Assembly (NCBI GenBank): GCA_947461795.1
Contig: CANHMG010000014.1
Span: 1 to 35,533 of the forward strand
DNA: 35,533 nt
DNA from: Flavobacteriaceae bacterium
Lineage (GTDB): Bacteria > Bacteroidota > Bacteroidia > Flavobacteriales > Flavobacteriaceae
Direction of reading: 5' to 3'
The stretch's first letter is position 1. Every line of letters starts with the position of its first letter. Of the stretch, positions 1 through 8,514 are shown one piece after another. The notes below the pieces were generated by a model. It had not been told where the DNA came from and did no database searches. It saw only the letters and a list, made by a program, of their open reading frames with translations. Made by a program: the position numbers and the translations under genes.

Positions 1-165
1 AAAACTTTTCTTGCCTTTTTTTTACTTTGTTTATAACTTGTTGGACTTGCGAGGATTGAAACTTTTATTATTTGCTCGCAATGACGCAAAGACGCAAAGT
101 TCATTGAAAAATAAACAGCCAAAGTCCCAAAAGTCATTTAAAGGTGCTTGTGAAATCAAAGGTCC
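1..165. other. Non-coding left edge
   Basis: No convincing gene. A 67-codon open frame crosses the region but runs into the palindrome at 190-236 and has no family resemblance. A short tandem word, gacgcaaa, occurs twice near 82-98; it looks like a generic intergenic repeat. The rest is A+T-rich sequence in which I see nothing else. Confidence 0.5.
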
Positions 166-264
166 TAGCCCCGATAGAAGGGAAAATCCTTTTTTCAACC
201 CTTTCAGAGTTTAAAACTCTGAAAGGGTTGAAAAAAGATTGGAATGATAGCGGGAAAAAGCTCC
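166..264 (-). repeat. Structured 3' element, copy A
   Basis: Read on the minus strand, this element starts 15 bases after the stop codon of the large T9SS gene. It has a 5' block GGAGC...CCCGCTATC, a long hairpin and a 3' block CTATCGGGGCTA. The hairpin arms are 190-212 and 214-236, a perfect 23-bp palindrome around one base. Outer pairing: AGC (262-260) with GCT (169-167), and CCCG (254-251) with CGGG (173-170). The same flanking blocks recur at 6996-7077 around an unrelated hairpin. The hairpin plus U-run could terminate transcription. I do not recognise a named family. Confidence 0.65.
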
Positions 265-279
265 GAGAAAAAATACCAA

Positions 280-3200
280 CTAATTCTTTAGTATTTTGAA
301 AGTTTTGATTGAGTCCTCAGTAAATGATTTCACAAGATAAGTACCACTACTTAAATGAGATAAATTGATTTGAAACTCCTTTTCGTTATAATCACTAGTG
401 AAAACTTGTTGTCCCACTAGATTGAATATTTGAATATTTTTTATGGGTTGAACTGACTTCAAATTTAAAATGTTATTTACAGGATTAGGAAACGATTGAA
501 AAGCTTCGGAATCGAAAGACTCAATTGCCAAATTAGTACAACTAGTTGATGCAGATTGAAAACAAGAAACACCTACTGCATTTGTCAGTGTAAATGAGAC
601 ACTTTGCCCTGGTAATACATTTAAGATTTCGTAATTAGGGATTGTTGCAGAATCACTTATTAATGGACCATCATTTATGGAATAAGTAAACTCATAACTT
701 GTGCATCCAGAAATATCATTCCAATAAATAAAAACGGAATTGAGTGATGTAGCTTGGGATGGATCACAAAAAAATGTGGTACTGACTTGTTGGCTAACAG
801 TTATTGTACCTGATAATGTATCAACACCACAACCTCCAGATGTTATGACAGTATAAGGATAGACACCTTCTTGAGTTGTTGATGTTCCCGAAATGGTAAG
901 CACATCTAAATCTAAAGAACTTACAAAGTCTGCTGGCAATCCTGTAACAGTAGCACCTGTAGTTCCATTAAATAAATAATAATTTATCGGATTTATCGGA
1001 GAATTTATACATACCGTTTGATTGGAAGTAAATGGTTCTGAAATAAGAAACAATGAAGAATTTGGCAATACTACTATGGTTCCCGATAAGGATACCCCGC
1101 CACAAGGACCAGCTGCTAATACCGAATATTGATACGTTCCTATTCCTAAAGGCGTTCCTGTAATAGTATAAGTACCCGAGTTAAAGGAACCTGAAACTCC
1201 TTGTGGCAATCCTACAGTTGATACATCAACAGCAACAACATTATTTACTGAATAAAGAATTGGAGTAATAGGAGAATTTATACATACAGATTGGAAAGCA
1301 GTACCTGCAGATGAAGCCAATTGTAATGTTGGAGATGAAGAAACAGTAACGGTTCTTGAAGCAGAAGTAGTTACACACCCTCCTGTCCCAAGTACAGTAT
1401 AAGTAATGATAGCAGTTCCTGAAGCATTACCTAGGATAAACCCTGTAGCATCGACAGTTGCTACAGTATTATTTGAAGAACTCCATATTCCACCTGGAGG
1501 ATTGGCAGAAAAAAAAGTATAAGAACCTGCACAAACCCCTTGAAACCCATCTATAGTTGGTTGAACTGTTGCGCTTACTGTAACTGATCTTGTATAAACA
1601 CTGCTGACACAAGGTGCTGAAGCAGCTATTGTGTAGCTTATGGTTGCCACTCCTGCAGAAACACCCGTGATTACTCCTGTTGCAGGATTTACAGTTGCAA
1701 TCGAAGTGTTCGAAGAACTCCAACTTCCTCCATTTACTGTAGCGGAAAATGTAGTAGTCAAACCAACACAAATACCTTGAGTTCCAGACAAAATTGCAAC
1801 ATTTGGTTGAGGAATAATGTTAACCGTAACGGTACTAGTGTCGTTAATACAAGGAGCTGTCCCAATAAAAGAATAGTTGAAACTACTAGAAGTTGCTCCT
1901 GCTACTGGCGTATAAGTTCCTGCCAAAGCACTAAATGTACCACCTGAACCTGTTACTCTTGTCCAAGTACCTCCTACTTGTTCTCCGGTAATTAGAGAAA
2001 ATAAATCAATGGTAGCAACATTACTATCACAAATAGTTATTGCCCCGTCAACTCCAGCATTAGGCTGAGAATTTATATTTATAGTTACAACACTCAAATC
2101 ATCCAAACAAGGTGCTGTTGCAACTAAAGTATAGGTAAAAGTACTCGATGTAGCTCCTGTTGCTGGAGTAAAAGTTCCAGATATTGCATTGAATGTGCCT
2201 CCAGTTCCTGAAGTTCTTGTCCATGTTCCACCTGATTGTTCTCCTGTAATAAGAGAAAATAAATTGATTACTGTAGTACTGCTATTACAAATTGTTGCTG
2301 AACCGTCAAGTCCAGCATTAGGTTGAGAATTAATATTTATTGTTGCAACACTTAAATCATCCAAACAAGAAACTGTAGCATTTAAAGTATAGATAAAAGT
2401 ACTAGAAGTAGCTCCTGTTCCTGTAGCAAAAGTTCCTGCCGAAGCATTGAATACACCTCCAGTTCCAGTGGCTCTTGTCCATGTTCCACCTGCTTCTTCT
2501 CCTGTAATTAATGAAAATAAATTTATTACTATCGTGCTACTATCACAAATTAATATTGAGCCATCAACTCCTGCATTAGGTTGAGAATTAATATTTATAG
2601 TTGCAATACTCGAATCATTCGAACAAGGAGTTGGTACAATTAAAGTGTAGGTAAAAGTGCTTGATGTAGCTCCTGTAGTGGGTGCAAATGTTCCTGCAGA
2701 AGCATTAAATGTACCACCAGTTCCTGAAGTTCTTGTCCATGTTCCGCCAGTTTGTTCTCCTGTAATTAATGAAAATAAATTTATTACTGCTGCACTACTA
2801 TTGCAAATTGTAGTTGCACCATCAACCCCTGCATTAGGCGCTGGCACAAAGTTAATCGTTACAATACTTGAATCGTTTGTACATCCATTTGACCCAAGAA
2901 TAAGATACGTAAAAGTACTTGTTGTAGCTCCTGTTGCTGGAGTAAATGTTCCTGCAGAAGCATTGAATGCACCACCAATTCCTGAAGTTCTTGTCCAAGT
3001 TCCACCAATGTCTTCACCTGTAATTAAAGTAAATAAATTTATTGTTGTTGTATTACTATCGCAAATCGTAATTTGGCTTCCAGATCCTGCTTCAGGACAT
3101 GGAATTCCTGCACAGGTTAATGTACCTGATTGAAAACAACTTCCTATTGGTCCGGACGGAATTACAAAGAGTGTAACATTATCCGTTTGTATAATGCCAT

Positions 3201-3882
3201 TTAACGTATACGTAAGTGCTGGTCCTGTACCTCCAGATATATTGGGCCCGCCATTTATTGAATAGAAAAGAACATACGTTTGAGCTCCAAGAACTGCATT
3301 CCAATTGAATGTTCTAGAAGTTGGTGTCGAAACTCCACAAACAACTATAGGAGCCAGTAATGGCTTTATAGTTATTGGAATTGTGGTTGTACAACCCCCT
3401 AAATTTCTGTAAAGAATAGTAGCGACTCCTGCAGCTACTCCAGTAATAAATCCTGTATTATCAATGGTGGCAATAGCGGGATTTAATGATTCCCATGGAG
3501 TATTTACGTTTGGAAATAATGAACCCTCCAATTGAAGATTACCCCCACTAGCACAAGTTGATGTTCCGTTATTCGCAGTAATTGTTGGAAAAGTACTAAC
3601 ATAGACATTTTCGCTATATACAGAACCTAAGTTATCAGTATAGGAAATGGTTGTTACTCCAAAACTTACTGCTGTTACTAATCCTGAGGAACTTATTGTT
3701 GCCACCGCTGGATTTAATGAGAACCATGGAGTTGTAGCAGTAATCGGAGCTGGAAGCGCAGAGGCTGACAATTGAGTGGTATTGGGTCCAGGCAAACAAA
3801 TACTAAAATTACCGGTGATTACATTTGCTTGTACAGAAGCAACCGTTAGAATAGTAACTATAAGAAAGTAAAAATTTTTCAT
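280..3882 (-). CDS. T9SS-sorted surface protein with Big2/Ig-like domains and five 86-aa repeats
   Basis: Very large exported protein (1200 aa). A signal peptide covers residues 1-19. Two Big2-like Ig domains follow (about 20-175, with the typical A-T-I/V-S-Y-T strand), then a Cys-containing FN3-like stretch. Five near-identical 86-residue repeats occupy about 262-692, each with an ICDSN/NLFSLITGE start and a GGTWTR core. Two more Big2 domains and Ig-like modules come next. The last 75 residues are a type A T9SS sorting domain: PNPVNN, IQIFNLVGQQV, then SGTYLVK and a basic end. It should be secreted by the Por/T9SS machinery and anchored to the cell surface. The repeats suggest an adhesin or structural role, but no catalytic domain is visible. 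The next gene upstream is a shorter paralog with the same repeats, sorting domain and leader. Alternative: an unanchored secreted filament protein. Confidence 0.85.
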   Translation of the reverse strand: MKNFYFLIVTILTVASVQANVITGNFSICLPGPNTTQLSASALPAPITATTPWFSLNPAVATISSSGLVTAVSFGVTTISYTDNLGSVYSENVYVSTFPTITANNGTSTCASGGNLQLEGSLFPNVNTPWESLNPAIATIDNTGFITGVAAGVATILYRNLGGCTTTIPITIKPLLAPIVVCGVSTPTSRTFNWNAVLGAQTYVLFYSINGGPNISGGTGPALTYTLNGIIQTDNVTLFVIPSGPIGSCFQSGTLTCAGIPCPEAGSGSQITICDSNTTTINLFTLITGEDIGGTWTRTSGIGGAFNASAGTFTPATGATTSTFTYLILGSNGCTNDSSIVTINFVPAPNAGVDGATTICNSSAAVINLFSLITGEQTGGTWTRTSGTGGTFNASAGTFAPTTGATSSTFTYTLIVPTPCSNDSSIATININSQPNAGVDGSILICDSSTIVINLFSLITGEEAGGTWTRATGTGGVFNASAGTFATGTGATSSTFIYTLNATVSCLDDLSVATININSQPNAGLDGSATICNSSTTVINLFSLITGEQSGGTWTRTSGTGGTFNAISGTFTPATGATSSTFTYTLVATAPCLDDLSVVTININSQPNAGVDGAITICDSNVATIDLFSLITGEQVGGTWTRVTGSGGTFSALAGTYTPVAGATSSSFNYSFIGTAPCINDTSTVTVNIIPQPNVAILSGTQGICVGLTTTFSATVNGGSWSSSNTSIATVNPATGVITGVSAGVATISYTIAASAPCVSSVYTRSVTVSATVQPTIDGFQGVCAGSYTFFSANPPGGIWSSSNNTVATVDATGFILGNASGTAIITYTVLGTGGCVTTSASRTVTVSSSPTLQLASSAGTAFQSVCINSPITPILYSVNNVVAVDVSTVGLPQGVSGSFNSGTYTITGTPLGIGTYQYSVLAAGPCGGVSLSGTIVVLPNSSLFLISEPFTSNQTVCINSPINPINYYLFNGTTGATVTGLPADFVSSLDLDVLTISGTSTTQEGVYPYTVITSGGCGVDTLSGTITVSQQVSTTFFCDPSQATSLNSVFIYWNDISGCTSYEFTYSINDGPLISDSATIPNYEILNVLPGQSVSFTLTNAVGVSCFQSASTSCTNLAIESFDSEAFQSFPNPVNNILNLKSVQPIKNIQIFNLVGQQVFTSDYNEKEFQINLSHLSSGTYLVKSFTEDSIKTFKILKN
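1806..3095 (-). repeat. Five tandem 258-bp coding repeats
   Basis: Inside the 1200-aa protein, a unit of about 258 bp (86 codons) is repeated five times. A convenient marker is the ttctcc(t/g)gtaat word and its variants, seen near 1980, 2240, 2498, 2756 and 3014, spaced 258-260 bp. The 3' parts of the units are nearly identical at the DNA level. Two more diverged units lie in the paralog at 3967-5076. Confidence 0.85.
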
Positions 3883-3886
3883 AAAA

Positions 3887-3933
3887 TAAATTTGTTAGTC
3901 CGTAAAAATAAATCTTTTAGGATAACAAATTTA
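3887..3933 (-). promoter_or_regulatory. Promoter with overlapping inverted repeat (gene at 280-3882)
   Basis: On the minus strand, TAAATTTG (3933-3926) matches the Bacteroidota TAnnTTTG box. It lies inside an 11-bp inverted repeat with arms 3887-3897 (taaatttgtta) and 3923-3933 and a 25-nt spacer. The layout and the spacer word ccgtaaaaataaa are shared with the paralog at 5082-5126. Because the left half contains the -7 box, only part of the repeat can be in the mRNA, so a DNA operator is likelier than an RNA hairpin. Confidence 0.55.
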
Positions 3934-3966
3934 CTTTAAATAAAAAATAATACTGAAATCATTAAT

Positions 3967-5076
3967 TTAATTTTTGACTACTTTGAATGTATTAAAAGAA
4001 TCTCTTGCGCTTGCTTTGACAAGATAGGCACCACTATTTAATTGTGAAAGGTTGATTTGAATCTCTTTCTCATTAAAGTCGCTAGCGAAAACTTGTTGCC
4101 CTAATAGATTGAAAATTTGAATATTATTTATGGGTTGCGCTAACTTCAAATTTAAAATATCATGAAAAGGATTAGGATAATAAGCAACAGTTTCAGAATT
4201 AAAATTTGAATTGGAAAGTAAATCGCACGTTATCGTAGAAGAAGGAAAACATGTGTTTCCGATAGGCAATACCGTGAAAGTTACGGATGAACCCGACGAG
4301 ACATTAAGCACTTGGTAACTAGAAACTGTGGCGGTGCCTCTTACTATCGGTCCATCATTGATGGAGTAGGCATAATTGAAACTAGCCTGACCTACATTGT
4401 TCCAATCGAAAGCTAAAGAATTCGCTGTGGAATTTGCGCCATCGCAAAATAAAGTTACCGCAATACCGTTCGGTGGTCCGTTGATGATCACGGTTGCAAT
4501 ACTGGAGTCATCTACGCATGGTAAAGTAGCTGTAATTCTATATTCAAATGTACTAGTAGTTGCTCCAACAGCAGGCGTATAGGTTCCTGAAACTGCATTA
4601 AAAGTTCCTCCACTCCCAAATGTTCTTGTCCAAACACCTCCAACCTGTTCCCCACTAATTAAATTATATAAATCGATTGTTATAGGATTGGTATCTGATA
4701 CTGAAATACAACCATCTAAACCCGCATCGGGTTGGTGATTAATAGTTATTGTGGCTATACTTGCATCATCGACACAGGGAAAAACTCCTGAAACAGTATA
4801 AACAAAAATAGAAGTAGTAGGTATTCCAAAAAATCCAAACGTTGTAAATGTTCCAGCTACTGCATCGAATGTTCCTCCACCACCAGCAATTCTTGTCCAC
4901 GTTCCTCCTGTTTGTTCTCCAGTAATCAAAGAAAATAAATCAATAATAGTTGTATCACTATCACAAATTGTTGTTGAACCATCTTGACCAGCAGTAGGAC
5001 AACCAATAATAGTAGTGTTGGCTTGAATAGAAACTGCGCTTAATAAGACAGTTAAAATGAAGTAGAGTTTTCTCAT
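3967..5076 (-). CDS. T9SS-sorted surface protein, short paralog
   Basis: Exported protein (369 aa). The signal peptide is residues 1-19 (cleavage after SIQA). Two copies follow of the same 86-residue repeat found in the downstream 1200-aa protein, with the markers ICDSD, LFSLITGEQ and GGTWTR. Then come an FN3-like stretch with paired Cys and a type A T9SS sorting domain (YPNPFHD, IQIFNLLGQQV, SGAYLVK). It is expected outside the cell, anchored through the T9SS pathway. The matching promoter leader and C-terminus show that the two genes arose by duplication and then repeat expansion or contraction. It lies 84 bp upstream of the larger gene, which has its own promoter. No enzyme domain is visible; the function is unknown. 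Confidence 0.85.
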   Translation of the reverse strand: MRKLYFILTVLLSAVSIQANTTIIGCPTAGQDGSTTICDSDTTIIDLFSLITGEQTGGTWTRIAGGGGTFDAVAGTFTTFGFFGIPTTSIFVYTVSGVFPCVDDASIATITINHQPDAGLDGCISVSDTNPITIDLYNLISGEQVGGVWTRTFGSGGTFNAVSGTYTPAVGATTSTFEYRITATLPCVDDSSIATVIINGPPNGIAVTLFCDGANSTANSLAFDWNNVGQASFNYAYSINDGPIVRGTATVSSYQVLNVSSGSSVTFTVLPIGNTCFPSSTITCDLLSNSNFNSETVAYYPNPFHDILNLKLAQPINNIQIFNLLGQQVFASDFNEKEIQINLSQLNSGAYLVKASARDSFNTFKVVKN

Positions 5077-5081
5077 AAAAA

Positions 5082-5126
5082 AAGTTTGTTAAACCGTAAA
5101 AATAAACCTTTTAGGTAACAAACTTA
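5082..5126 (-). promoter_or_regulatory. Promoter with overlapping inverted repeat (gene at 3967-5076)
   Basis: The minus-strand -7 box TAAGTTTG (5126-5119) sits in a 10-bp inverted repeat with arms aagtttgtta (5082-5091) and taacaaactt (5116-5125). Compared with the paralog leader, one base pair has changed on both arms (A/T there, G/C here), so symmetry is kept. The spacer shares ccgtaaaaataaa. Confidence 0.55.
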
Positions 5127-5144
5127 TTTTATTATAGAAATATT

Positions 5145-5819
5145 TTATTTATTAATTTCCTTCGCTTTCGCTTCCCAAAAATCCGATAAAGCATCGTAAT
5201 CTATTGGAGTTTTGGCTTCTTGAGGAACCAATCGACCGCTATTGAAAGCACGATACAATATAGATTCAATTAGAAAATCTTCATTAACCTCATATGGGGC
5301 ATATTTTGCTTTGAGTCGAATATCGAAAACTCTTGCAGTTGCATTCGACCAAAAGGCTTTCCAGCCACTTTTATAATCTTTGATTAATTCATACGAAGTA
5401 AATCCTGTCTGACGAGAGATAAGTTTAACTAAGATTTGCCCTTGTTTTCGCGATAGTTTTTTCAATTTAGCGGAAAATTCTTTTTCCATAAAGTCTTCGA
5501 CAATTTTGAAGTATTTCCGTTTTTCTTTTTCCGTTTTCAATGCAGCCATATTTTGATTCAAAATTTTTAAACGCTCTGCACCAACTCTAGCATAGGGATA
5601 AACTTTATAAACTCTGTTTCGAAGTAATAAAAATTGCTTTTTACTTTCCGGATCCATATTGTCTTTATACACCGTAATTTCTTCCAATTGAATTGGTTCT
5701 GAAAGAGTATCCGTATCTTTTACTTGATACCCCATTTTAGTAGTATCTTGTTCAATTATTTGCGCTTGAATTGCAAAGGAGAAGAATAAAACGATAAAAA
5801 AAAGTGGCTGGAACTTCAT
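5145..5819 (-). CDS. DUF4294 family exported protein
   Basis: Flavobacterial protein of the DUF4294 family, function unknown. I place the start at 5819 because the residues from there form a clean signal peptide ending at IQAQ. The frame is open for seven more codons to 5840, but those lie ahead of the signal peptide. After an acidic linker comes the conserved core with LLRNRVYKVYPYA, then a Lys-rich helical region (about residues 90-130) and RQTGFTSYELIKDYKSGWKAFW, the most conserved part of the family. About 224 aa, full length. It is divergent from the M42 peptidase gene, with about 80 bp between the starts. A periplasmic location is inferred from the signal peptide. Confidence 0.8.
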   Translation of the reverse strand: MKFQPLFFIVLFFSFAIQAQIIEQDTTKMGYQVKDTDTLSEPIQLEEITVYKDNMDPESKKQFLLLRNRVYKVYPYARVGAERLKILNQNMAALKTEKEKRKYFKIVEDFMEKEFSAKLKKLSRKQGQILVKLISRQTGFTSYELIKDYKSGWKAFWSNATARVFDIRLKAKYAPYEVNEDFLIESILYRAFNSGRLVPQEAKTPIDYDALSDFWEAKAKEINK

Positions 5820-5900
5820 AATTGAAATTTTATGGTTCAAAATTATACATTAAAGTTACAACTGTAATGCCAAATTTATAAATTAGCAAAAAAAACAACT

Positions 5901-6989
5901 ATGAGTACAAAATCTATATTAAAAAAATCGTCTTTAACTTTCCTAGAAAACTACTTAAACAACGCTTCGCCTACTGGTTTCGAAGCTGAAGGGCAGAAAA
6001 TCTGGATGGATTATCTAAAACCTTACGTAGATACATTCATCACAGATACTTACGGAACTGCGGTTGGTGTTATCAATCCAGATGCAAAATACAAAGTGGT
6101 GATTGAAGGGCATGCTGATGAAATTTCATGGTACGTCAATTATATTACCGATGATGGACTCATATATGTTATCCGAAATGGCGGTTCTGATCATCAGATA
6201 GCGCCTTCCAAACGCGTGAATATCCATACCAAAAAAGGGATTGTAAAAGGCGTTTTTGGCTGGCCTGCCATTCACACTAGAAATCGTGGTAAAGAAGAAG
6301 CTGCTCGTTTAGACAATATTTTCATCGACATTGGTTGTGCTACCAAAAAAGAAGTAGATGAATTGGGCGTTCATGTGGGTTGTGTCATTACTTATCCTGA
6401 TGAATTTATGGTTTTGAATGAAAATAAATTTGTATGTCGTGCTATCGACAATCGCATGGGTGGATTCATGATTGCTGAAGTAGCGCGTTTGCTTCACGAA
6501 AACAAAAAGAAATTACCGTTCGGATTATACATCACCAATTCTGTTCAAGAAGAAGTGGGTCTTCGAGGTGCCGAAATGATTACCAAAACGATCCATCCAA
6601 ATGTGGCAATTGTCACGGATGTTTGCCACGATTCCACAACGCCAATGATCGATAAAAAAATAGAAGGTGAAACCAAAATCGGGAAAGGTCCAGTGATTAC
6701 ATATGCTCCAGCGGTGCAAAATAATTTAAGAGAATTAATTCTAAAAACCGCCGAAGACAATAAGATTCCTTTTCAACGTTTGGCTTCTTCAAGAGTTACC
6801 GGAACCGACACCGATGCTTTTGCTTACAGCAATGGTGGCGTGGCTTCAGCATTGATATCTTTGCCTTTACGCTACATGCATACGACCGTCGAAATGGTTC
6901 ATAAAGAGGATGTAGAAAATGTCATCAAATTGATTTACGAAACAATTTTAAAGCTAGAAAACGAAGAAACATTTTCCTATTTCAAATAA
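5901..6989 (+). CDS. M42 family metallopeptidase (glutamyl aminopeptidase / FrvX-like)
   Basis: Cytosolic binuclear-metal aminopeptidase of family M42, which trims N-terminal residues from peptides, usually as a large tetrahedral dodecamer. Visible metal and catalytic residues: H71 and D73 in GHADEI, D183 in AIDNRMGG, E217/E218 in QEEVGLRGA, D240 in VTDVCHD, and H327 in RYMHTTVE. Length (362 aa) is normal and there is no signal peptide. The gene stands alone, divergent from the DUF4294 gene, and its 3' end runs 6 bp before structured element B. Substrate preference cannot be read from the sequence; members of this family have been annotated as cellulases, which is not supported here. Confidence 0.9.
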   Translation: MSTKSILKKSSLTFLENYLNNASPTGFEAEGQKIWMDYLKPYVDTFITDTYGTAVGVINPDAKYKVVIEGHADEISWYVNYITDDGLIYVIRNGGSDHQIAPSKRVNIHTKKGIVKGVFGWPAIHTRNRGKEEAARLDNIFIDIGCATKKEVDELGVHVGCVITYPDEFMVLNENKFVCRAIDNRMGGFMIAEVARLLHENKKKLPFGLYITNSVQEEVGLRGAEMITKTIHPNVAIVTDVCHDSTTPMIDKKIEGETKIGKGPVITYAPAVQNNLRELILKTAEDNKIPFQRLASSRVTGTDTDAFAYSNGGVASALISLPLRYMHTTVEMVHKEDVENVIKLIYETILKLENEETFSYFK

Positions 6990-6995
6990 TTTTTA

Positions 6996-7077
6996 GGAGC
7001 TATTCCTGCTATTCGCTTTATCTTTTTCTAGTTTTAAAAAAGAAACTAGAAAAAGGATATCGCTACTATCAGGGCTA
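6996..7077 (+). repeat. Structured 3' element, copy B
   Basis: Starts 6 bases after the M42 peptidase stop codon. It has a 5' block GGAGCTATTCCTGCTAT, a hairpin (ATCTTTTTCTAG ... CTAGAAAAAGGAT, with a bulged G on the 3' side) and a 3' block CTATCAGGGCTA. Outer pairing: AGC (6998-7000) with GCT (7074-7076), and CCTG (7005-7008) with CAGG (7070-7073). The flanking blocks match copy A (166-264), while the apical hairpin is unrelated. The orientation relative to the upstream gene is the same in both copies, so it probably acts in the 3' UTR, possibly as a terminator. Confidence 0.65.
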
Positions 7078-7090
7078 AAAAACCGTATCC

Positions 7091-7702
7091 ATGAAAACTA
7101 TTTATTTGCTAGTTTGCCTTTTCTTTCTGAGTCTTTTTTGGTCGATTTATCATCCGAAAGAGAATTTCACCTGTTTTTTAGAAATTTTTCCTGCTCTACT
7201 TGGATTTATAGTTTTAGCGCTAACATTCCACAAATTTAGGTTTACAAACCTAACCTATTCGCTAATCTTAATGCATTGCATAATTCTTTTTATTGGCGGG
7301 CATTATACCTACGCCGAAGTACCACTTTTTGATTATTTCAAAGAAGTTTTTCATCAAAGCAGAAACAACTACGATAAAGTCGGGCATTTTGCACAAGGAT
7401 TGGTTCCTGCATTAATTACAAGGGAATTATTTCTTCGCAAAAAAGTCATTTCAAACAAAAGCTTTTTCAATTTTATTATAGTAGCTGTTTGCCTTGCCAT
7501 CAGCGCCGCCTACGAATGGATAGAATGGATTGTTTCTATTTCAACTGGGGATCAAGGCGATGCATTTTTAGGTACTCAAGGCTACATTTGGGACACGCAA
7601 TCCGACATGCTATTCGCTACTATTGGTGCATGTGTTGGATTAATTGTCTTTTCAAAACTACAAGACATACAATTACAGAAAGTAGAAACTATTATTAAAT
7701 AA
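7091..7702 (+). CDS. DUF2238 (YjdF-like) inner-membrane protein
   Basis: Polytopic membrane protein of the DUF2238/YjdF family, function unknown. Hydrophobic helices can be seen near residues 3-20, 30-46, 54-72, 122-142 and 170-190. The family signatures are present: HYTYAEVPLFD (about 72-82), RNNYDKVGHFAQG (about 92-104), EWIEW (about 143-147), and FLGTQGYIWDTQSDM (about 158-172). The conserved His, Asp and Glu next to the membrane suggest a buried polar or metal site, but that is inference. Length (203 aa) is full for the family. It follows structured element B, and the start at 7091 fits the first transmembrane segment. Confidence 0.85.
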   Translation: MKTIYLLVCLFFLSLFWSIYHPKENFTCFLEIFPALLGFIVLALTFHKFRFTNLTYSLILMHCIILFIGGHYTYAEVPLFDYFKEVFHQSRNNYDKVGHFAQGLVPALITRELFLRKKVISNKSFFNFIIVAVCLAISAAYEWIEWIVSISTGDQGDAFLGTQGYIWDTQSDMLFATIGACVGLIVFSKLQDIQLQKVETIIK

Positions 7703-7730
7703 AAAAGCATCATTAAATGAATAATGATGC
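7701..7730 (-). terminator. Rho-independent terminator of the gene at 7762-8298
   Basis: Arms gcatcatta (7707-7715) and taatgatgc (7722-7730) with a 6-nt loop. On the minus strand the hairpin is followed by a run of six T. It ends the transcript from the 7762-8298 gene; on the plus strand the T-run is weak. Confidence 0.75.
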
Positions 7731-7761
7731 TCCTCAATTAAGTAGATTTTCTTTGCGATTC

Positions 7762-8298
7762 TTAGAAAAGTAATTTATCTTTTTTCAAAACAGTCGGCAC
7801 TTTATTTAGTATTTCAAAGTCAATAGGTTGAGCAATTGCATTGAATGCATTTTCAATTATTGCATTGTTTTCAGTAATCGTATCTTCTATAGTTCTTTCT
7901 AGATAAAGAGGATGAACATCTGTAGTTGAACCACTTTCTATAATTTGATTGCTCGCAAAAATTACTTCTTCTATTGATTGTTCTCCAACAACAAAAGTAC
8001 TTTCATTTTCAAAACTACTTTCTATGATTTTATTATCTTCAATAATATCAGCTTCAATGTTTTTTTGATAGTTCACATTTAATATTGACTCTGGATTAAG
8101 TATCGTTTGATCTTCAACGGGAGCGAATTTTTTGTTTTCCATTAAATCTGAATTTGAATTATAAGAATCTCCTTGTTCAATTTCAGTAGAAGTAAATTCA
8201 GCTCTAATTGATTTTGCATTGGTAAAATTTCTGTTTGTTGCTATTGATGATGTTACGATCATCATGGCTACTCCTAAATAAATGATTGATGTTTTCAT
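7762..8298 (-). CDS. Small exported acidic protein, unknown
   Basis: I do not recognise a family. The 178-aa product begins with a probable signal peptide (residues 1-21, ending SSIATN). The rest is acidic and hydrophilic. A motif of about 14 residues recurs three times: DIIEDNKIIESSFE, EVIFASNQIIESGS and DTITENNAIIENAF, spaced about 30-38 residues, which suggests a degenerate repeat domain. No Cys in the mature part and no lipobox, so it is probably periplasmic. It shares its N-terminal pattern (MKxSIxxLGV ... ATN) with the ankyrin protein encoded just upstream, but a terminator separates the two genes. The C-terminus is not a T9SS domain. Confidence 0.6.
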   Translation of the reverse strand: MKTSIIYLGVAMMIVTSSIATNRNFTNAKSIRAEFTSTEIEQGDSYNSNSDLMENKKFAPVEDQTILNPESILNVNYQKNIEADIIEDNKIIESSFENESTFVVGEQSIEEVIFASNQIIESGSTTDVHPLYLERTIEDTITENNAIIENAFNAIAQPIDFEILNKVPTVLKKDKLLF

Positions 8299-8460
8299 GA
8301 TAATTATTATTTAAATTGTGATTGATTATTTGTTCTTACTAATTTCTTATACAAAGATAAGGTTAAAAACAATTACCTTGTTTTGCATAGTACTGTAATT
8401 TAACTTTTTATTAACTTTTAGAAATGGAACTAAAACTCAATAAATCACATAAAAACAAAA

Positions 8461-8488
8461 AAAGCTAGAAGTATATTCTTCTAGCTTT
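8461..8488 (-). terminator. Rho-independent terminator of the ankyrin gene
   Basis: Perfect 10-bp arms aaagctagaa (8461-8470) and ttctagcttt (8479-8488) with an 8-nt loop. On the minus strand a T-rich run follows. It lies 26 bp after the stop at 8515. The stretch 8299-8460, between it and the next gene, shows nothing else I can name. Confidence 0.8.
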
Positions 8489-8514
8489 CAGCATTTTAAA
8501 TCGTTTTAAAAGGT

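Noticed and set aside
11..214. 67-codon open frame at the left edge
   Set aside because: Unrelated to known proteins and runs into a terminator-like palindrome.
2657..3133. 158-codon frame antisense to the repeat region
   Set aside because: Mirror of the 86-residue repeats; its regularity comes from the repeats on the other strand.
3887..5126. Invertible promoter (phase variation)
   Set aside because: The inverted repeats are only 10-11 bp around 24-25 nt, too short to be an invertible segment, and no recombinase gene is nearby.
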